A stretch of DNA of 64,000 nt from Stentor coeruleus (GCA_001970955.1 MPUH01000155.1:29287-93286), one strand, 5' to 3'; counted from the first letter of the stretch, positions 1 through 10,713 are shown. Translations and numbers: made by a program. Notes: generated by a model from the sequence alone, not told the origin.

Positions 1-1434
1 TCAGTGAATACAGGTATTCACAATTTTCAAGTAAAACCTAAGAAAATTAAAAACAGTAAAAGCTTTGCCACTCCTGGTTTTCGTGCGCCACATTTGTTAA
101 TAGAAGATGATGTTATGGTCAGAGTCGAACCAGTAAAAAACCAAAGCTTAATTGATTCCCACCCTTTACAACGACGAATCAGTGAGTACGGCAACTACCT
201 ATGCGCAGAAGCAAATCCTCGTTCCTCTCTTAAGCAAAACATATCCCTTTTCCCAAATTCCATCTACCAAAACAACTCCATATTAGAAACTAGTGAACTC
301 GACCTCTCAGATAAAAAAATCAGTAAGCTTTTATCCTTAAGAATCGAAAACGAAGTCCAAGAAAACTCTGAAAACTCTGAAAGTGAAAACAAAGATGACG
401 ATAATCCTGAAGAATATCTGCATAAAAAAAACAATTACAGCAATGACAAAACATCAGAAATCCTAAACAAACACATGAAATCCAATAGTACTAATCATCA
501 ATTCAAAATCCCAAACATTATAAAAATCAGACACAAATCCATAAACACAGGCCCAAGTATAATAAATGAAGTCTATGATCCAAAGGCAATTCTTGAAACA
601 AACCCAGACTACCAAGAAAACAAAATTTCTATAAAAAACGAAAACTCTTTAGAAAAAAAACTACAATCCTTATCAGCAAGTATATCAGAAAACTCTTTAG
701 GTCCTTATTTTTCACAAATCCCCAAATCTGTTTTGTATCAAATCCCAATTTTGACTTTTGAAGAATTTATCGGGTCTTTAATGAACTATAAAATTAAAGA
801 CTCAGATTCAATTTTATGGCAACAAAACTGGCTTAATAGACTTTGTAACTGCTGCTCATCAAAACTTAATGATGAAGATGCGCATGTATGTGAACAACTT
901 ATAGCATTTTCTATGAACAAATTCAATTTCCAAAACTCTTTTCATTTAATTCTCATTTTAAGTTGTTTTAATAGTGTAACCAAAGCTGATAGATGGCCTG
1001 TTAAAGATGATGATTGGTATGAAATGGGCTTTGAAGCTAATGGTATTGATGGACAGCTTGAAAATTATGGCTCATTAACTTTGTTACATATATTTTTTTT
1101 ATCAACTTATTTTTCTAATTTTTATCAAGAGATGCTAAGAGTAAGAAGGTATTATAGTTTTGATCTTTATAATGTTATTTCATCTATATCTGAAGTTACT
1201 CTTGATCATTTAAGAGAAAAAAAACTTAATAGGACGATTAAGCATTTTGGTAGTGGGCTTGAAGTTGTGTTTTTTTATTTTGTTGGAGTTTTACTTTATT
1301 GGTTTAAAGGGATGGTAAGGTGTAAAGATTATGCGAGTATATGGAAGAATACGGTTGAAAAAGCAAAATCGTCATCGAGTGAACTTATACAAGAAGCATG
1401 GAAGGTATATTTGAATAAAAATAATGAGGTATAA
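1..1434 (+). CDS. ELMO-domain-like protein, 5' partial
   Basis: The reading frame is open from the first base to TAA at 1432-1434 (about 477 codons), so the 5' end probably lies outside the window. The first half is low-complexity, rich in Ser, Asn, Lys and Glu. The last 240 residues are hydrophobic and helical. Around residues 338-370 the block WYEMGFEANGIDGQLENYG, followed by a leucine-rich helix, resembles the ELMO core (WxxxGFQ..P.tDFRGMG). ELMO proteins act as GAPs for Arf-family GTPases (ELMOD type) or as Rac-GEF partners. Here the FRG segment reads LEN, so the arginine that matters for ELMOD GAP activity appears absent; activity as a GAP is therefore doubtful. The ELMO assignment is inferred from motif spacing only. 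Confidence 0.55.
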   Translation, partial: SVNTGIHNFQVKPKKIKNSKSFATPGFRAPHLLIEDDVMVRVEPVKNQSLIDSHPLQRRISEYGNYLCAEANPRSSLKQNISLFPNSIYQNNSILETSELDLSDKKISKLLSLRIENEVQENSENSESENKDDDNPEEYLHKKNNYSNDKTSEILNKHMKSNSTNHQFKIPNIIKIRHKSINTGPSIINEVYDPKAILETNPDYQENKISIKNENSLEKKLQSLSASISENSLGPYFSQIPKSVLYQIPILTFEEFIGSLMNYKIKDSDSILWQQNWLNRLCNCCSSKLNDEDAHVCEQLIAFSMNKFNFQNSFHLILILSCFNSVTKADRWPVKDDDWYEMGFEANGIDGQLENYGSLTLLHIFFLSTYFSNFYQEMLRVRRYYSFDLYNVISSISEVTLDHLREKKLNRTIKHFGSGLEVVFFYFVGVLLYWFKGMVRCKDYASIWKNTVEKAKSSSSELIQEAWKVYLNKNNEV

Positions 1435-1678
1435 AATTATTATTAAACTAGTTTTTATAGGTAAAAAAAACTTGATTTTTCAGCTTTGAAGGTCATACTT
1501 TGAGGTATCAAGTTCTATTTTGAAGACTTATTTTTAGTTGCTGATATTTTTTTATTGCTTTTCTATTATGTTGATATCTGATATTTTTTTTTAAGTTGAT
1601 ATAGAGGTTGTAATTTTGATTTTTGTGTTTACTTGTAATATGACAAAAATAGTTGTAGCAGTTGAACTAAGGATGAAT

Positions 1679-2090
1679 ATTTCGTTTATAATCTCTTGTA
1701 TTTTAGCTTATATAAAAATCAATTCAATTCAGTTCCTAANATTTCGTTTATAATCTCTTGTATTTTAGCTTATATAAAAATCAATTCAATTCAGTTCCTA
1801 AATTTTTCTCTTTGACCGAGATGAGTATTTTTTTTAACTTTTATACGAAGAATTGTTTTTTTTTGTCACAAAGTTGGAATAAGGAGATGATTAATCTTGG
1901 ATATACANAATTTTTCTCTTTGACCGAGATGAGTATTTTTTTTAACTTTTATACGAAGAATTGTTTTTTTTTTTGTCACAAAATTGGAATAAAGAGATTA
2001 TTAATCTTGGATATACTNTAACTTTTATACGAAGAATTGTTTTTTTTTGTCACAAAGTTGGAATAAGGAGATGATTAATCTTGGATATAC
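1679..2090. repeat. N-separated duplicate segments (contig overlaps)
   Basis: Bases 1679-1739 recur at 1741-1801. Bases 1801-1907 recur at 1909-2017, and part of that recurs again at 2019-2090. Copies differ by a few substitutions and T-run lengths. Each junction is a single N. This is best read as overlapping contig ends from different alleles or reads, not a biological satellite. Confidence 0.75.
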
Positions 2091-2351
2091 AATAATCCTC
2101 ATAGCTTTCACTTAAATACAAAGACTTTTTGATATATCAATAAAATTCTATACCCGAAAATCTTATGATATAACATATAGTATTTGTATGATAAGTTGTA
2201 TTTGTAAGCCAAATGTTCATACTATATAAATTTAATATAATTTTATGTTTATTTCTTTAATAAGACTATAGTACCTTTTGAAAAAGGTTTTAAAGGTTGA
2301 ATCCTTAAAATTTAACATTATAGTCCTACATCACCTAATGTGCAGAATTTG

Positions 2352-2556
2352 TCTAAGTGGTCTAAGGTAAAATCCTATTAAAACTAATCTATTGAGTTTC
2401 TGTCGCATCAATTGACAAATCTAGTAAAATCATAATTTATCATTATAACTACCTTAAAAATTATAAAAATCCTATNCTAAGTGGTCTAAGGTAAAATCCT
2501 ATTAAAACTAATCTATTGAGTTTCTGTCGCATCAATTGACAAATCTAGTAAAATCA
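2352..2556. repeat. N-separated duplicate upstream of the USP gene
   Basis: About 80 bases beginning CTAAGTGGTCTAAGG before the N at 2476 recur right after it, and the second copy runs into the deubiquitinase gene. The first copy continues into different AT-rich sequence. Probably an assembly overlap; it makes the promoter region here unreliable. Confidence 0.65.
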
Positions 2557-2589
2557 TGTTTTTCCTATTCTATCACCACTTTATATTAT

Positions 2590-5500
2590 ATGTCAGGGTA
2601 TTTTTCATCAAGCACCTCAAATAAAAAGCAAGTCAAACAAGATTATATCGGTCTTTCAAACCAAGGGGCAACCTGTTACATGAACAGCCTTCTTCAAACT
2701 CTTTACATGACCCCTGATTTCCGTATAGAAATATACAAATGGTTTTATGAACCTGATAAACACGGTGACCCAAGTGATTCTATCCCAATGCAACTTCAAC
2801 TTCTCTTCAGTAAACTTCAAATCGCCGATAGTGAATACGTTGAAACTACAGGTTTAACTAAAAGTTTTCAATGGGATCTCAGAGAAAGTTTCCAACAACA
2901 CGATGTCCAAGAATTCTGCCGAGTTCTTTTTGATGCAATTGAGCAGAGTGTTGAAGGGACAAGTCAATCTAATGTTATAAATGAATTATATCAAGGAACA
3001 TATATAGATTATGTTAAATGCTTAAAATGTAATCAAGAAAGCTGTAGAGAAGATAAATTTCTTGATATATCTTTAGCTGTTCGAAATGACTTTGAAAAAA
3101 TATATAACAAATCAGTAGAAATGGCTTTAGAAAACTTTATAAAACATGAAGAACTTACTGGGGACAATCAGTATTTTTGTGAAGCTTGTAAAGGAAAAAA
3201 TGATGCAATTAAAGGGTTGAAATTTAAAAGTTTACCTAAAATACTGGTCTTACAGCTAAAAAGGTTTGATTTGGATATGACGACAATGCAAAGAATGAAG
3301 CTTAATGATAAAGTTACATTCCCTGAGATTTTGAATATGAATCCGTATATATCAAAAAGTGATATTGATAATACAAAAGAGAGGAATTTGTTGAGTATTG
3401 ATAGAACTAAAGAGTTTAGTGATGGGGAAAATTCGTATTTGATACAATCATCAGATAAAAAACCGATTTATTTAGAGAATAAGTTTAGGAAAAAAATATC
3501 AGGCGATAATAGTTATTTTTTAAGATCACAAAAGGAAAGTGTTATACAGAAATATTTAAAAGGAGGGAAAAATGTTTATGAGTTGTTTTCGATACTCATA
3601 CATTCAGGTTCAGCACTTGGTGGACATTATTATGCATATATCAAAAGCTTTGAGAATTTCAAATGGTATTGTTTTAATGATTCTATTGTCACTGAAATTT
3701 CCCATGAAGAAATCCCTAAAGTTTTTGGAGGGAGTACATATTCATCAGGGTATTATACAACTTGTTCTTCTAATGCGTATTTGTTAGTTTATAGAAGAGT
3801 TGAATCTGATAATCTGATGAAAATAGAAAAAACTACAGTTCCAGCTTATATTATTGAAATGATGGAAACTGAAAAACATAAAAAAAATCAGGAGTTGCTG
3901 GAAAAGGAAGAAAAATTCAAACTGATGAAAATAAAAACTGTGTATAAAGGTATGGATAAATATGTGGAGATTAAAAAAGATTCTAAAATTAAAGAGTTTT
4001 TAGAAAAAGCGGTAGCTGCTTTTGAATTACAAGATGTGGATAAAGAAAATATTAGACTAAGAGGTTATTCAACTTATTACGATACATTTCAAGAAACTTT
4101 TGAAGATGAAAAAACAGTAGATGAATCTGGGGTATATGGGCATAAAGTACTAGCATTGGAAGTTAAAAATTCTGACGAAGAGTTTTTACCTTATGATTCT
4201 ACAAAACTGGTACTGAAAGCTCATCTATGGAAAGATGGTCTAGATACTTACACAAAACTCACTTCAAGTCCAAAAAATGTTATAATAGAAAAACGAGAGA
4301 CTATAAAAAAACTAATGTCTGTAGTTCAAGAAACTTTTTCAATAAAAATCGAAAAACAACTTATAGTAAGAAAGTCACTTAATGGTATACCTGAGATTGT
4401 GACAACTTCAAATTATTTTGGACAATGTTTATCTTATGCGAAAATTTATGAAGGCTCCGTGTTGTTTGTAGAAGAGAATTCTGGAGGGCCAAGCAAATGG
4501 ATGATGTTTTTAGAAGAGGAACAAGGGAAGATAACGATAAAGTTTAATAGTCCAGGAGAAAAAGAGTCTATGCATATATCAGAGATGTTTAAAAATTCGA
4601 TTATGATTGATAGCCAAAGGACTGTTTTAGATTTGAAAACCGAAATAAGTCTTTTTTTAAACATAAACATCGATGAGTTTATAATGAAAAAATCAAGTAC
4701 TTATGGTGGGGAAATTAAAGACTTGTCACAAAAACTTGTCCAAGCTACCCTTTTTAATAACAGCAATGTGTATATAGAAATAGGTCGTCCATCTAAACCA
4801 GATGAACTAAGGGTTTGTTTCCAAATCGCCCTTCCGCCACGATGTAAAGACTCAGACGGCTCAGTCTACTCAATAGACAATTTATTAGAAATGCCAATAA
4901 ATATCAATAGCAAAATCAGTAAAATCAAAGATTTGCTCTGTGAAGAACTTCAGTCACGTTTCCCAACAATGGAAGTCACTTCAGCAAATATGCGTTTTAG
5001 ATACAATTCACATACTATTATGGGTAAAATCCTTAATAATAAAGAAATACTTAAAGATCTTAAAGCATCAGATCGGGTTAGTGTTTGTGTGCAACTACTA
5101 CAAAGTCCTGAAAAACCTTTAGAAATCAACGATATTATTGTTTATGTCAAAATATGGTACCCAGCTACATGGGAACTCTCTGGAGCTTATGAGCTTATCA
5201 TCAATAAAAACCTTAAAAATCATGATCTAGGGTCGAAAATATCAGAAATTACAGGCTTGGATGTATTTTTTATTTAGCATTTACATTTAGAAGTTACGAG
5301 TATAAGTTTTGCATATAATTATCAAAGGATTGATTTACTTAATGAGAATTTTATAAGGACTTTTAAGAATCACATACCATTTTCAAACAAACCTTTATTT
5401 CTTAATTCTAATGATACACTGCTTGTGTAAGTTTTATGTAGGGTTAAGGATTATAGAGAAAATACACGACCTATGATTCAGGAAGAGAAGGAAAAGTATT

Positions 5501-5607
5501 TGTTTAAAAATACAATTAAGGCTCAACACAAAGAGAAAAGTATGAAAATTACGGTGAAGAAAGTACAACATAAGGATGAAAGTAAGGAAAATCAACATGA
5601 GATATAG
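2590..5607 (+). CDS. USP47: Ubiquitin carboxyl-terminal hydrolase, USP47-type
   Basis: Cysteine deubiquitinase of the USP family (C19) with catalytic domain first and a long ubiquitin-like C-terminal part. The start is ATG 2590; the frame is open to 2536 but has no better ATG. The Cys box GLSNQGATCYMNSLLQTLY places the nucleophile at Cys29. The segment QQHDVQEFCRVLFDAIEQ and the pair CLKC...CEAC follow, then the His box GGHYYAYIK near residue 344 and FNDS. Spacing and wording match USP47 more than USP7. The frame appears to stop at 5277, but removing a 15-nt intron (5263-5277) and a second one (5427-5441) extends it to TAG 5605-5607, giving 995 aa with a charged C-terminus. All catalytic residues are present, so it should be active. 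USP47 function in other eukaryotes (DNA repair, cell growth) cannot be transferred with certainty. Confidence 0.88.
5263..5277 (+). other. 15-nt spliceosomal intron (USP gene, intron 1)
   Basis: GTATTTTTTATTTAG, phase 0. Reading through gives an in-frame TAG; removal joins two coding stretches in the same frame. GTA start, TAG end, A at position 10. Confidence 0.85.
5427..5441 (+). other. 15-nt spliceosomal intron (USP gene, intron 2)
   Basis: GTAAGTTTTATGTAG, after the second base of a codon. Reading through meets TAA inside the intron. Removal restores about 54 further codons ending at TAG 5605. Same consensus as the other introns. Confidence 0.8.
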
Positions 5608-6245
5608 AGTTAGGATTATAGTAAAATATTATGGGATTTAAAGGATTTTGTTGGGTTTGGGTTTAGAGATGATAGGTTTTTTATTAAATTATGGGATGTT
5701 AGGAGATACTGGGTTAGAGAAGAGTTTTTATGTAATGTGATTAGGATATATGGATTGCAGAGGATTATGGTTTAATATGGATTGGGTTGTCAGTATGGCT
5801 TTTTAAGGTATTTGGAATTTTTTGGTGAGGATTTTTTGGTGGTGATTTGATAATAAGATGAGGGTTGAGTGGGAAAAAGTATTTTTATGACTTTCAGAAA
5901 TTTTTTACTTTTCTCACAACACCTACCCAACACTCCCTTTACTAAAATTAAAATTAATTAATTTTAGCATAATAAAATATTAACCCTACTAAATTCTTAC
6001 AAAAACAACACAAACTCACGCACTTATCCATAAAAACTAAATCAACCTTTCCTACAACCCTCTATAAATTTCATAACAATTTCCAAATATTATTTTTAAA
6101 AAAAATCTCAATTAACATAATAAAAAATCTCTTTCAAATACCATCTAAAAACTTCAATTTCCCCTATACACTTCGTTAAATTCTGTCGATCTTTTCGAAT
6201 CTTACCATTTATCCTAAATTAAATATAAATTGAATTTAACCTAAA
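5608..6245. promoter_or_regulatory. Intergenic spacer with a C/G skew switch near 5.89 kb
   Basis: No gene seen. The first half (to about 5890) is rich in G and poor in C; the second half, leading to the next ATG, is rich in C and nearly lacks G. The switch probably separates the 3' flank of the USP gene from the promoter and leader of the next gene. That role is inferred from the same pattern at other genes in this window. Confidence 0.45.
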
Positions 6246-7349
6246 ATGGGAGAAAGCATCCACCTATATAAACTCCTCGAATCATCAGAAGATCGAATCC
6301 CAGTACAAATCCCAGACACAATAATCTATGGTTTTGGGTTTATCGAGCCAACATTAATAACTTATTCTACAAGTCTAAATTTTTCAAGCTTGTCTGAAGA
6401 ATCAGCATTAGTTACTTTAGAAAATATGCTAAAAAAAAATACGATTCTTCAAAAATCTCAAGCTGGAATTAAAGAAATTTGTGAAGTTTATGAAATTCCT
6501 AAAAAAATATCACAAGAAATAGTTTATCAGAGTAAAATTGTTGGGAAAAGATGTAAGGTACTTTGGACATGTACTTGTGGGTATTCTTGTGTTGAACAAC
6601 CTGCAAAACTTAGAATTCAGTTTGAATTTATAAAATCTTTGATAAATAAAAAGATATTGTTTGGGATAAATGCACGACTTTCAAGGTTGGAGGTAGAATT
6701 CATAGTTACAGTAAAAGGCCAGGTTTACTGTTTAGCTATAACTGAATATGCGTTTTCAGAAGTTAAGTCATTATCTTCCTTCCACTCACTCGACACAACT
6801 TCAATCCAAAAAACCATATCAAAAACCCCAGTACAACTGATTAAACCCCTTAACAAATCTAAAACCCCAAGTATTAAACCTGAACCTAAGCCAAACCGGG
6901 TTATTGGTGACCACTTTTCTGATCTTATGCAAAGTTCTGAATCTACCAAATATATGCGATATACTCAATGGAAACGGGCAATTGAAAGTGGTAAGCGTCT
7001 TCTAAGTAATGAACTCCTTTATAGTAAAAAACTTGCAGGGATTTCAACTCGTGTCTTAGTTCAAAGCACAAAAAATGTTAAAGAAATGCGTCGTATGGCC
7101 GGCATTATGAGACGAAATCTTCATAAACGTGAGAGTTTTGTCGACCCAACAGAAATCGCTAAACTTCGTGAAAATATGCTCATAGAAAACTATATGATTG
7201 ACTTAAACAACGAAAAAGAAATCAAAGAAAAAAGGCAGAAAAACCTTAGAAAAACAGTCAAATTTATATTAGATGACGCATCTTTGAAATTGGATACTAT
7301 GACAAATAGAAACCCTCTTACAAGACAAATTTGTAATAAGAACTTCTAA
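6246..7349 (+). CDS. Hypothetical protein, 367 aa
   Basis: Not recognised. ATG 6246 follows a C-rich, G-poor leader. The first 180 residues look globular and contain a small Cys cluster, CTCGYSC, around residue 110. The middle is Pro/Lys/Ser-rich and probably disordered (PSIKPEPKPN). The last 140 residues are strongly basic and helical, with repeated Lys/Arg/Met runs. There is no signal peptide or membrane segment. It could be a cytoskeletal or nucleic-acid-binding protein, but nothing identifies it. Codon usage and base composition match the neighbours. Confidence 0.75.
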   Translation: MGESIHLYKLLESSEDRIPVQIPDTIIYGFGFIEPTLITYSTSLNFSSLSEESALVTLENMLKKNTILQKSQAGIKEICEVYEIPKKISQEIVYQSKIVGKRCKVLWTCTCGYSCVEQPAKLRIQFEFIKSLINKKILFGINARLSRLEVEFIVTVKGQVYCLAITEYAFSEVKSLSSFHSLDTTSIQKTISKTPVQLIKPLNKSKTPSIKPEPKPNRVIGDHFSDLMQSSESTKYMRYTQWKRAIESGKRLLSNELLYSKKLAGISTRVLVQSTKNVKEMRRMAGIMRRNLHKRESFVDPTEIAKLRENMLIENYMIDLNNEKEIKEKRQKNLRKTVKFILDDASLKLDTMTNRNPLTRQICNKNF

Positions 7350-7554
7350 ATAAAAATTAAAAATAGATATTGAAAATTTTCTACTAAATCGACACTTATG
7401 AAAATACTACACAAGGTGCAAACTCTTGAAAAGAAATACAAAAGAAGATAAGATTTTATCGATTTAGCACAGATTAATATTTAAAAATCTGTTTATGAAT
7501 AAAAAGATAAAGATATGATATAAATTATTTCGTATTTCAATTAACTAATAATTT

Positions 7555-8628
7555 CTAGTCTTTAAGCCAATCAATACGTACTCCATCTTCCCAAAGACCT
7601 TTTCTTGTTTGAAGTTTGCCATTTTTCTTATTCAAAAAAGTATAAAATCCTTTCCCATGCTGTTTATTATCCTTCCATTCTCCATCATAAACCCTTCCAT
7701 CTGGCCATGTGAATTTTCCAACACCTTCTTTTATATCATTTTTATATTCCCCTTCATATGATCTTCCACTAGGCCAAGTAAACACCCCTTTTCCATGCAT
7801 TTTATTATTCCTCCACTGTCCTTCATATTTTTTCCCATTAATCCAACTATAACATCCTGTCCCTTCAATTTTATCATCATTAAATTCCCCTTCATAAACG
7901 CTTCCATCTTTCCATTTGAATTTCCCATGACCGATTTTTAAATTGTTTTCAAAAAACCCTTCAAATTCAGAACCATCTGCCCAAAGTTCTTTACCAAAAC
8001 CGTTTTTCATATCATTTTTATACTGCCCTTCATATGTCACCCCTTCATAAGCTACATATTTTCCTTTTCCTTCCGCTTTACCTTTTTTAAATACCCCTTC
8101 ATAATAATCCCCATTAGCATATATAAGCCTTCCTTTACCATCACGAAGATCATCTCGAAAGTTCCCAGTATATTTAGACCCATCTTTTCTTATTTCAATT
8201 CCTTGGCCTGCTTTCATACCTTTTTCATCCCAGGATCCTTGGAAAATTGTCCCATCATCTAAAATAACAGGTTCTGGTAATTCGTTTTCTAACTCAAAAT
8301 CTTCTAAGTTTGCATCGATTTCCATAGCTTTTTTTGTCAACTTTTTAGATAATTTTCCTAAAAACTTTTCGAAATGGACTGACTCGTTTTCAGGTTCAGG
8401 TGTTGGGGATTTGTTAGGGATATGAAGATTGCTTATAGGTACTTCAATAATTTTAACTTGGTCATTAGTGAAATCTTCAGGTTCTTTGTAGGTTTTGCCT
8501 TTTGTCACTTCGGTTTTTGAAGTAGTTTCTTTGATTGGACCTGTTACCATTTTGCTTAAGTCAGTTTCGGCAATGTTTTTACTACCTGCTGGTTGACCTC
8601 GTAAACATGCTGAACATTCTTGTCCCAT
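7555..8628 (-). CDS. MORN-repeat protein with acylated N-terminus
   Basis: 357 aa. The N-terminus MGQECSACL has Gly at position 2 and two nearby cysteines, the usual arrangement for N-myristoylation plus palmitoylation, so the protein is probably tethered to a membrane. After an acidic linker (to about residue 120) nine MORN repeats of 23 residues fill the C-terminal two thirds, with cores such as YEGEFNDDKIEGTG and YEGQWRNNKMHGKG. MORN repeats bind lipids and build cortical scaffolds in protists; in ciliates and apicomplexans such proteins sit at the cell cortex or basal bodies. No kinase or SET domain is fused. It converges on the upstream unknown gene with 205 bp between stops. MORN is certain; location is inferred. 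Confidence 0.92.
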   Translation of the reverse strand: MGQECSACLRGQPAGSKNIAETDLSKMVTGPIKETTSKTEVTKGKTYKEPEDFTNDQVKIIEVPISNLHIPNKSPTPEPENESVHFEKFLGKLSKKLTKKAMEIDANLEDFELENELPEPVILDDGTIFQGSWDEKGMKAGQGIEIRKDGSKYTGNFRDDLRDGKGRLIYANGDYYEGVFKKGKAEGKGKYVAYEGVTYEGQYKNDMKNGFGKELWADGSEFEGFFENNLKIGHGKFKWKDGSVYEGEFNDDKIEGTGCYSWINGKKYEGQWRNNKMHGKGVFTWPSGRSYEGEYKNDIKEGVGKFTWPDGRVYDGEWKDNKQHGKGFYTFLNKKNGKLQTRKGLWEDGVRIDWLKD

Positions 8629-9346
8629 TGTATTTATTATTGTTCTTTTTATATTAAAAATATTTAATAATTTTCTGATTAATGTTCCCGGGTTAAGGAA
8701 TTTTTAATAGTTTTTTTGGGTTAATGGATTAAAAAATACGTTTGGAGATAGGAGGTGAAGAGATTATTTGATTTGTGATATGGTGAAAAATATATTTGGA
8801 TTATGTAATTATTTCCCTTTTTTTTCATTTGGATTGTTCGGGTTGAGTTTAGAGTGATAATTTTTTATACTTTAAGAGATACTTGTATAAAATAAGGTGA
8901 TATATCAATAAACTTGAACTAAGAAGGCTTGATGGAATTGTTTTCATGCAAAGTTTGTTTAGAGGATATGGCGATTGGAGAAAATATGTGGAATTTTCTA
9001 TGCTGAAGTAAACTCTATAAGATAATATGGCGATTGGAGAAAATATGTTGAATTTTCTATGCTGAAGTACTCTATAAAATATAAATCAAAGTATAAAAAA
9101 GCTAAAAATAGGATAACTGCATAAGGGAACTTATAATCTAGTTAGACAACTTTGGTTAAAAAAACATTTTTTAATCAATGCTTATTTAGTTACTTTTAAA
9201 GGAAAAAATCATTTAGATTTAATACTTTTGAACTTGAAAGAGAGGATGATAATTGATATTTTATAAAAGATTATTACGAGATTAGAATTTGTAAGTGAGG
9301 TTAAATATAACTCTACTAGCATATTTTCTTAGTATAATAATAACTT
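8629..9346. promoter_or_regulatory. Divergent intergenic region
   Basis: Spacer between the start codons of the MORN gene (minus) and ankyrin gene (plus), so it should hold both promoters. The left part (8640-8830) is G-rich and C-poor, which is C-rich in the sense of the MORN gene. The right part holds a two-copy 59-bp tandem repeat. No open frame of note. Confidence 0.5.
8966..9082. repeat. Two-copy tandem repeat, about 59 bp
   Basis: Bases 8966-9024, starting ATATGGCGATTGGAGAAAAT, are repeated at 9025-9082 with a few differences (TGTGG to TGTTG, loss of AA). There is no N at the junction, so unlike the other duplications here it may be real. Confidence 0.8.
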
Positions 9347-10327
9347 ATGCAAGAAGTTAAGGTAGTCAGATCAATGAGCATTGATTACAAAAAGCAAAGC
9401 TGTGAAAAACTTAAAAAAAGACATTTTATACGATACCAGACACCTGATCTTAATGCCTCTACTATAAATTCAAACACAACAGATGTTCCACAGCCTACAA
9501 ACAAAGATTATTTTACTTTTGACCAAAAGAACAGAAAAATCAAAGCTCCACTTATTGGGGAAATATATTTAGGTAGAGAAGAATTTCATATTATCTCCCC
9601 AAAAACAGCAAACCCTCCTATGATACAAAAAACTTCATATCACAAAATAAATTTGAGTACTCCAGAAATTGCAAAATCGTTTATTAATGATAGCAAGAAA
9701 ATGTTTATAAGTAAACGAAGCTACGTTCATTGCTTAAAAAAAAGCATTAAAGAGCTTAAATCTTTGAATTTGCAGCCTCAAGACTATGATAATATAGAAA
9801 AAATAATCCCATCTCGCTCATACCATCAACCACATTCTACATCTTTCTTAAAAGCTATCAAATGTGGTGCTATAGAAACTGTTAGAAATCTTTTAAGAGA
9901 AAACCCATGTTTAGTCCATACATATGATAATATTGGTATGACTGGGCTTCATTGGTGTGCATTACGAAGCCGTACTGATATCGCATCAATTTTAATTGCC
10001 CATCGAGCTGTTATTGATGCTTTAGATTGTGCTCATAGAACTCCATTGTTTCTAGCAGTAAAAATTGGAAATTTTGATGTAATTAGATTTTATCTTATAA
10101 ACAAAGCTGATCCTTTTATAATACCTAACTATAAAAAGCGATTAATCCAATTTGCAAAAAAATATTCGATTCTTGAACTCTTGAAAAAAGCTATGCTCTA
10201 CCACAAAATGCTAAGAAAACTCCCTCCTAATCAAAGAGATGAAAAATGGAAAAGTGAGATGGTCCCTGCTTTAATGCGTATTTCAACAATCCGCATATCA
10301 GATTTCAATTTCAGAAAGTTTTTTTAA
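9347..10327 (+). CDS. Ankyrin-repeat protein, 326 aa
   Basis: The N-terminal half is basic and low in recognisable motifs. Residues 165-265 hold about three ankyrin repeats: AIKCGAIETVRNLLRENP, then NIGMTGLHWCALRSRTDIAS, then HRTPLFLAVKIGNFDVIRFY. Each has the TPLH/TGLH-type turn and the helix pair. A basic tail follows. Ankyrin repeats are protein-binding scaffolds; the partner is unknown. There is no membrane segment, kinase or DHHC domain. ATG 9347 is preceded by stops and AT-rich sequence. A similar layout of unknown N-terminus plus a few ankyrins is common in ciliates, so a specific function cannot be named. Confidence 0.88.
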   Translation: MQEVKVVRSMSIDYKKQSCEKLKKRHFIRYQTPDLNASTINSNTTDVPQPTNKDYFTFDQKNRKIKAPLIGEIYLGREEFHIISPKTANPPMIQKTSYHKINLSTPEIAKSFINDSKKMFISKRSYVHCLKKSIKELKSLNLQPQDYDNIEKIIPSRSYHQPHSTSFLKAIKCGAIETVRNLLRENPCLVHTYDNIGMTGLHWCALRSRTDIASILIAHRAVIDALDCAHRTPLFLAVKIGNFDVIRFYLINKADPFIIPNYKKRLIQFAKKYSILELLKKAMLYHKMLRKLPPNQRDEKWKSEMVPALMRISTIRISDFNFRKFF

Positions 10328-10713
10328 TTAAGTATGCATATATTTAAATCTAATAATTATATTTATAATATAATAACGCTGTTTCAACGCTTTCATAGTT
10401 TAATAAATATATACTATATATATAATTTTTCAATACTAATCATCATGCTCTCTTATAACACACTATTATATTCTCAAGTTTATTATAAAAAAAATCAATT
10501 ATTTAATTACACTTAACATAATCTAATCCAAAATCAAAAAAATTAATCATCTCTATTTAAACCCCTTCCAAACATTATCCTTACACATTTTACAATTTTT
10601 ATATCAAATCCCTCCCTTATTCTCATATAAAATCTTAATCCTCAGTATTATTTACATAAAAACCTCAAAAAAAATGCTTTCTAAATGGAAAACATGTTAT
10701 GTAAATACTACTA
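10328..10713. promoter_or_regulatory. Intergenic spacer, C-rich before the next start
   Basis: Tandem plus-strand spacer. The first part is plain AT-rich sequence. Bases 10515-10690 are C-rich and G-poor, the pattern seen before other plus-strand starts in this window. No gene seen. Confidence 0.4.

Larger units (their letters stand above)
1435..2589. other. Intergenic region with assembly duplications
   Basis: AT-rich spacer between two plus-strand genes. No convincing gene is visible. The apparent open frame at 1758-2021 runs across two N's and near-identical copies, so it is not a real protein. The four N's (1740, 1908, 2018, 2476) each separate repeated sequence, so the true spacer is probably several hundred bases shorter. 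Confidence 0.7.

Noticed and set aside
1758-2021. 87-codon frame with an internal repeat
   Set aside because: It spans two N's and duplicated contig ends; the repeat is an assembly effect.
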